From the NCBI GenBank assembly GCA_038042195.1, contig JBBTET010000040.1, positions 1 to 64,000 on the forward strand: a DNA stretch of 64,000 bases, written 5' to 3'. The position numbers and the translations under genes are program-made. Under the pieces are notes generated by a model, which saw nothing but the letters and a program-made list of their open reading frames with translations, had not been told where the DNA came from and made no database searches. This document shows, piece by piece, positions 61,280-64,000 of this stretch. The stretch's first letter is position 1. Every line of letters begins with the position of its first letter. This stretch comes from JACRIM01 sp038042195 (lineage in GTDB: Bacteria; Planctomycetota; Phycisphaerae; UBA1845; UTPLA1).

Positions 61280-62875
61280 TTGTCGCCAACCAACACCTCA
61301 CGCCACTTCGACCGTTGGACCATCGGCACTCTCGTCTGCGTGACCCTCTGGATGGTCTGGGCGGCGGGCCACTACACCGTCTTTGATGACGAGGCGTTCA
61401 GTTGTCAACGGTACGTCCTGCCGATGGGGGAGATGATCAGTGCGCTGTGGGACGGAGTGGAGCCGGACCCGCCGTTGTATTACGTGTTACAGAATCTGTC
61501 GGTGCGCGTCGCGGGGGTCGGGCCGCTGGGGCTACGGGCATTGTCCATCGTGATGTTTCTGGCCGGGCTGGTGGCGATGCGGGCCACTGGGCAGGCGTGG
61601 TTCGACCGGCGGACAGGCCTCGTCACGATGCTGCTCTGCGCATTGCACCCGGCGCACCTGTTCTTCGGATTCGCGGCGCGGTGGTACAGCACCATGTTTC
61701 TCATGGTGGCCCTTCTGCTGTGGGTGACGAGGCTGCTCGCAGATGTGCAACCAACGACGCCCGCGTTGCATCGCCGCGAACGACGGTTGATTCTCCTATG
61801 GGCTTTGGCGTCGGCCGCCGTTTGCTATACGAACTACTTCGGCCCGGTCGTCGTCGGGTTGGTCTGGCTAGTCTCGATCGCCCGGCACTCCTGCAAGAAA
61901 CGCTGGCTCGGCGCGGGCCTCATCGCGGCAGCGCTCTTCACCCCGTGGTTGCCCCCATTCTGGCGACAGGCGACGGCGTTTCCACAATTCGGCGGCTCAC
62001 CATCGTCCATGCTTGCGACGGCGGCGCGCACCACGATGGCGCTGCTCGCCGGCGATTTGGCGTCACCGCGCGCGTGGTGGGTATGGGGTCCGATGCTGGT
62101 GCTGTGCGTGTTGCTTCTTGTTCGCGCGTGGCAAGAACGCAGTCGAGTGTGGCCCATTGGCGCGATCGTGGTGGGATGCTTCCTCGCGGGGACGCTCTCG
62201 CGCACGATGATTGATAAATATGTGATGACGTTCAGTGGGATTGCCTGCATGGGCGTTGCGGCACTATTAACCGCTTCTTGTCGCGCCGGACACGCGCCAA
62301 TGCGCCTTGCGGCATGCACGACGCTAACTCTGGCGTGGTCCGCCTGCGGATTCAATCTCGTGCGCGAAACGAATTGGTCGAGTCTTCGTTGGTTGGATCC
62401 GTTTCCGACCGCTGTCTCCGATACGATGGACACAGGTGTTCCTCTGCGACAATGGGCCGTCACGCATCCGTCAGGGCGATACTATGCCGCGATGGAAAAC
62501 GTGAAGCGACACAATCTATGGTCGTCACATGATGCATTCAGCTCCCTGGCCCTCGTTCCGCCGCTACATCGATGCAAGTGTGACGACTATGTTCGAACTC
62601 CAGGCTTGCTACCGTCTGTAATTGCGAAGAAGACGCCAACATCGCTCGTCACATTAGAGGCATCGGGATTTGCAGATTCGACTGACTGGGAGGAATTGCG
62701 TTCATGGTTGCAGAAGGATTACCAGGTAACTGACGAGAAGAGGTACCAACTGGACCCCGACGCGGATTGGAAAGATCGCATCGATCCGAAGTATGGGCAC
62801 CCGAGATGGCGGATCACCGTTCGCCTCTGGGAACGAAGGCTCGCAGTTACGCAGCCCAGCGACGATCAGCGATAA
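61280..62875 (+). CDS. Polytopic membrane protein, GT-C/ArnT-like
   Basis: A 531-residue protein with TTG start. It has about eleven membrane helices in residues 10-355. The first extracytoplasmic loop reads YTVFDDEAFSCQRYVLPMGE, the Asp-Asp/Glu pattern of GT-C transferases, and ALHPAHLFFGFAARWYSTMF follows in helix 4, also typical (WYSTMF). A soluble C-terminal domain (about 365-531) contains LVPPLHRCKCDDYVRTPG. It may transfer sugars from a polyprenyl carrier. A later ATG would remove the first helix, so TTG is kept. Its end overlaps the convergent toxin gene by 10 bases. Confidence 0.68.
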   Translation: MSPTNTSRHFDRWTIGTLVCVTLWMVWAAGHYTVFDDEAFSCQRYVLPMGEMISALWDGVEPDPPLYYVLQNLSVRVAGVGPLGLRALSIVMFLAGLVAMRATGQAWFDRRTGLVTMLLCALHPAHLFFGFAARWYSTMFLMVALLLWVTRLLADVQPTTPALHRRERRLILLWALASAAVCYTNYFGPVVVGLVWLVSIARHSCKKRWLGAGLIAAALFTPWLPPFWRQATAFPQFGGSPSSMLATAARTTMALLAGDLASPRAWWVWGPMLVLCVLLLVRAWQERSRVWPIGAIVVGCFLAGTLSRTMIDKYVMTFSGIACMGVAALLTASCRAGHAPMRLAACTTLTLAWSACGFNLVRETNWSSLRWLDPFPTAVSDTMDTGVPLRQWAVTHPSGRYYAAMENVKRHNLWSSHDAFSSLALVPPLHRCKCDDYVRTPGLLPSVIAKKTPTSLVTLEASGFADSTDWEELRSWLQKDYQVTDEKRYQLDPDADWKDRIDPKYGHPRWRITVRLWERRLAVTQPSDDQR

Positions 62876-63126
62876 GCCTTGCCCCGATGGCTGATTACCA
62901 GCACCATCACGACTAACTCACGATCTTCGATGCGATAGATTACGCGATAGTCCCCGATGCGATATCGCCAGAGGCCCGCGAATGGGCCGGATAGTCGTTT
63001 GACGTTGGAGTGGTTGCGTGGGTCGTGCTCAAGTTGCTCAAAACACCGAGCGAGCTTCCGAGCCAACGGACGGTCGGCTTTCTCGTAGGCCTTGCGAGCA
63101 TCCTCGGAAAGGCGGACCTTAAACAT
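62866..63126 (-). CDS. RelE/ParE-type toxin
   Basis: An 86-residue basic protein of the RelE/ParE superfamily: MFKVRLSEDARKAYEKADRP, LARCFEQLEHDPRNHSNVKR, then LSGPFAGLWRYRIGDYRVIY and the C-terminal VVMVLVISHRGKAYR. The GxxRxRxGDYRVIY core and the C-terminal HRGKAY suggest an mRNA interferase-type toxin (Tyr/Arg/Lys active site). Its ATG lies eight bases inside the antitoxin gene, a normal arrangement. Binding to the upstream product would neutralise it. Confidence 0.87.
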   Translation of the reverse strand: MFKVRLSEDARKAYEKADRPLARKLARCFEQLEHDPRNHSNVKRLSGPFAGLWRYRIGDYRVIYRIEDRELVVMVLVISHRGKAYR

Positions 63127-63412
63127 CGTCGCGGACCTTGCGCCAATCGTATGAGCGGCCGGACGCGACCTGTCGTTCTGCTTGTGCTACCGCTTTACGA
63201 AGGCCGGAGACTTGCGTCAGATCCTCGACCAAGTCTCGGTCCGCGTACTCCTCGAGATATCGAAGAAAATCCAGAGCCACGCGCAATCGCTCGGTCGGGA
63301 GATGCGCCAACCGCCGAGCGGCCTGCCGACGTAAGTCTGCATCCTTCGTCCCACCATTGGACCGCTTTGAGCGGGTCGCTGTCTTCGGTTGATGTGATTT
63401 TGGCGCTTTCAC
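63119..63412 (-). CDS. Antitoxin of the RelE/ParE-type pair
   Basis: A 97-residue protein with GTG start after AGAGGA. A basic N-terminal tail (PKTATRSKRSNGG) is followed by helices LRRQAARRLAHLPTERLRVA and LDFLRYLEEYADRDLVEDLT. The C-terminus, AVAQAERQVASGRSYDWRKV, ends in SYDWRKVRDDV, as in many RelB-like antitoxins that clamp their toxin. No classical RHH motif is obvious. A promoter with an inverted repeat lies upstream, as expected for autoregulation. It overlaps the toxin gene by eight bases. Confidence 0.8.
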   Translation of the reverse strand: MKAPKSHQPKTATRSKRSNGGTKDADLRRQAARRLAHLPTERLRVALDFLRYLEEYADRDLVEDLTQVSGLRKAVAQAERQVASGRSYDWRKVRDDV

Positions 63413-63432
63413 TTGTTTCCTCTGAAGAACTC

Positions 63433-63462
63433 ATTGTACGCCGTACGTCCGTAACCTGTCAC
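63433..63462 (-). promoter_or_regulatory. Toxin-antitoxin promoter with overlapping inverted repeat
   Basis: On the minus strand GTGACA (63462-63457), 18 bases, TACAAT (63438-63433), followed by a leader of about 14 bases. The inverted repeat GTACG-C-CGTAC (63436-63446) overlaps the -10 box, a likely operator for the antitoxin complex. Confidence 0.55.
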
Positions 63463-63486
63463 CATGACGTTTACAGCAGGAGACCA

Positions 63487-64000
63487 TCACTCCCGCTCCG
63501 CCCGCCCGATTCCCCGTCGATCCGATGCCCCGATGACATGATTCCCGTCGATCTCAATCGCCTGCACGTCGCCGATGCCGCTGACGTGTTTGATCGTGTA
63601 ACCCATCGCCTCCAGATCCTTCGAGGTCGATGCGCCAAAGTGGTGCGAGTCCGTCGCATCCACCTTGATCGGGTCGCTCCCTGTCGGCGGCGGCCACTGG
63701 TGGTGGAATCGGGCCGCATCGACCGCTTCTTGCATCGACATCGCGTAATCAATCTTGTTCGTCACCACCTGAAACACCGTCGTGAAGATCGTCGGGCCGC
63801 CGGGCGTACCGAGTACGAGCCAGAGTCGGCCGTCCGGCTTGAACACGAACGTCGGTGCCATGGACGAGAGCATCCGCTTGCCCGGCGCGATGGCGTTGGC
63901 CGAACCGCCGGTGACGCCGTACATGTTTCGCTCGCCGGGCTTGGCCGAGAAGTCGTCCATCTCGTTGTTGAGCAGGAAGCCCGCGCCGGTGACGACGATG
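63487..64000 (-). CDS. ggt: Gamma-glutamyltransferase, C-terminal part (runs off the window)
   Basis: Reading inward from base 64000 on the minus strand gives IVVTGAGFLLNNEMDDFSAK with no start, so this is the 3' end of a larger gene (171 codons visible). LLNNEMDDFS and PGKRMLSSMAPTFVF are small-subunit signatures: the former holds the substrate-binding Asp, the latter the SS pair that lines the active site. LVLGTPGGPTIFTTVFQVV and the final GASDRRGIGRAERE are also typical. The catalytic threonine at the autocleavage site lies outside the window. The enzyme hydrolyses or transfers gamma-glutamyl groups, usually outside the membrane. Confidence 0.92.
   Translation of the reverse strand, partial: IVVTGAGFLLNNEMDDFSAKPGERNMYGVTGGSANAIAPGKRMLSSMAPTFVFKPDGRLWLVLGTPGGPTIFTTVFQVVTNKIDYAMSMQEAVDAARFHHQWPPPTGSDPIKVDATDSHHFGASTSKDLEAMGYTIKHVSGIGDVQAIEIDGNHVIGASDRRGIGRAERE

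Overview
The window reads as chromosomal DNA from a planctomycete, most likely of the Phycisphaerae type. It is GC-rich and tightly packed, with many GTG and TTG starts. Supporting features are a secreted protein with a dockerin-like 'MNCDGKVDGVDVG' segment fused to a sulfatase-modifying-factor fold, a sulfatase-like protein with TPRs, heme-c lipoproteins, a long MoxR/DUF58/VWA operon, and a small 'RPFR...RHPEM' protein of a kind I associate with this phylum. The phylum assignment is inference; no rRNA or tRNA gene was found, and no CRISPR array or insertion sequence.

Layout. 1-7.8 kb: a truncated membrane protein, then tryptophan/kynurenine catabolism (kynurenine 3-monooxygenase, tryptophan 2,3-dioxygenase, a convergent 2-aminomuconate-deaminase-like RidA protein), an agmatinase-family enzyme, a seven-iron-type ferredoxin, two lipoproteins and MsrB. 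7.8-14.6 kb (minus strand): FabG, a dual-specificity phosphatase with an apparent one-base frameshift, a phosphodiesterase lipoprotein, a sulfatase-like TPR lipoprotein and a YdjM-like membrane protein. 14.9-27.7 kb: an eight-gene plus-strand operon (MoxR ATPase, DUF58, two VWA membrane proteins, a 1147-residue coiled-coil membrane protein, a secreted protein, an alpha/alpha-toroid repeat protein and an NPCBM protein). It is the best candidate here for a poorly described cell-envelope system. 27.7-41 kb: membrane glycosyltransferase-like proteins, FolP, an HDOD protein, an FGE-fold secreted protein, DUF1579, the leucyl/arginyl-tRNA-protein transferase, a TlpA-like thioredoxin and unknowns. 41-46.5 kb (minus strand): argR-argG-argH-proB-proA, with a promoter/operator-like palindrome in front of argR. 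46.8-47.4 kb: rpmI-rplT with promoter and terminator but no infC immediately upstream. 47.5-51.4 kb: a HAD phosphatase, a heme protein, a lipoprotein and a GH20 hydrolase. 51.3-55.1 kb (minus strand): a leucine-degradation block (hydratase, biotin carboxylase, separate biotin carrier, HMG-CoA lyase). 55.2-64 kb: S49 peptidase, zinc-ribbon membrane protein, cytochrome c, sugar nucleotidyltransferase-like protein, MBL hydrolase, L,D-transpeptidase, a membrane protein, a RelE/ParE-type toxin-antitoxin pair and a truncated gamma-glutamyltransferase.

Repeats. Two short families stand out. One is a palindrome built on TGTGGCAC-GCCGTCTCGGC, at 490-555 (inside 11-bp direct repeats) and at 59257-59319, whose stem shows a compensatory base-pair change between copies. 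The other is a roughly 95-bp same-orientation repeat at 33886-33996 and 35330-35424, upstream of two minus-strand genes. It carries a conserved CTGAAT-N17-TATNAT arrangement and, alternatively, a short MARW...WEMS reading frame.
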